NCBI GenBank assembly: GCA_944324135.1
Contig: CALUVE010000011.1
Coordinates: 1 to 61,556 of the forward strand
Length of the DNA stretch: 61,556 nucleotides
Direction of reading: 5' to 3'
From: Candidatus Gastranaerophilales bacterium
GTDB taxonomy: Bacteria; Cyanobacteriota; Vampirovibrionia; Gastranaerophilales; Gastranaerophilaceae
In this document: piece after piece, positions 61,522 through 61,556 of the stretch
Layout: the number at the start of each line of letters is the position of its first letter
Numbering within the stretch: position 1 is the first letter of the stretch
Made by a program: the position numbers and the translations under genes
Notes under the pieces: generated by a model
What the model was told of the DNA's origin: nothing
What the model saw: only the letters and a program-made list of their open reading frames with translations
Database searches by the model: none

Positions 61522-61556
61522 GCAAACATAATGTTTGCATCAACACTATTTCCGCA
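61522..61556. repeat. Palindromic repeat with conserved tail, copy 5 (at window end)
   Basis: GCAAACAT-A-ATGTTTGC followed by ATCAACACTATTTCCGCA, which runs to the last base. The element may continue beyond the window. Confidence 0.85.

Noticed and set aside
60443-61556. Insertion sequence around the glycosyltransferase
   Set aside because: No transposase is encoded; the flanking elements are short palindromic repeats in direct orientation, not terminal inverted repeats of an IS.

Overview
The window is a low-GC bacterial chromosome segment with tightly packed genes. The mix fits a host-associated or anaerobic member of the non-photosynthetic sister group of Cyanobacteria (Melainabacteria/Vampirovibrionia, Gastranaerophilales-like). 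The reasons are a ribosomal/rpoA/truA/rplM/rpsI block, a possible DUF1822-like protein beside a sigma factor, a coenzyme-B12-dependent ribonucleotide reductase, corrinoid iron-sulfur protein genes, a flagellar/type III export gate, and several small proteins with an N-terminal V-S-F-(Q/R)-G motif. This placement is an inference from gene content only; no rRNA or tRNA gene was found.

Layout. 1-5.8 kb: a truncated gene, tmRNA with a readable tag, a GNAT enzyme, an HTH/zinc protein, a repeat-rich lipobox protein, an 840-nt spacer full of dispersed repeats, then recA behind a MerR-like/coiled-coil gene. 6-12.3 kb: a paralog of the lipobox protein, rpmB, then grpE-dnaJ-YncE-like propeller-O-methyltransferase on the minus strand, and a small methyltransferase that looks frameshifted. 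12.3-19.7 kb: a minus-strand three-gene unit (acidic transmembrane TonB-like protein, sigma factor, zinc-ribbon NTPase). 19.9-26 kb: a small V-S-F-R-G protein, hemW, and an export-gate operon (SpoA C-ring protein, FliO-, FliP-, FliQ-, FliR-like proteins plus an unknown secreted protein) followed by an ICMT-like methyltransferase. 26-30 kb: ftsH followed by both subunits of a corrinoid iron-sulfur protein. 30-35.9 kb: regulators, ROK kinase, a GGDEF/HD-GYP protein, a DtxR-type regulator, a prenyl synthase and signal peptidase I. 36.2-41.8 kb: infA-rpmJ-rpsM-rpsK-rpsD-rpoA-rplQ-truA-rplM-rpsI, with an unusually structured 308-nt spacer before rpsD. 41.9-49.8 kb: a glycosyltransferase, folD, a CooC-like ATPase, a MetE/UroD-like methyltransferase, rplI, an SH3-like secreted protein and pheT. 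50-61.5 kb: fusA, a possible export substrate, a small V-S-F-like protein, ileS, a dicarboxylate symporter, nrdJ, and a glycosyltransferase lying between direct copies of a palindromic repeat.

How the genes may work together. The corrinoid protein subunits (26.1-28.0 kb) and the FolD / CooC-like / core-MetE-like operon (43.3-46.0 kb) can be read as one pathway. Methyl groups would pass from tetrahydrofolate through a corrinoid iron-sulfur protein to homocysteine, without any acetyl-CoA synthase visible here. The sigma factor cassette looks like an envelope-to-transcription signalling unit. The export-gate operon lacks FlhA, FlhB and the ATPase in this window, but several small unknown proteins here could be its substrates. 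The best candidates for undescribed biology are the sigma cassette, the corrinoid methyl-transfer modules, the structured RNA before rpsD, and the pair of N-extended lipobox proteins.
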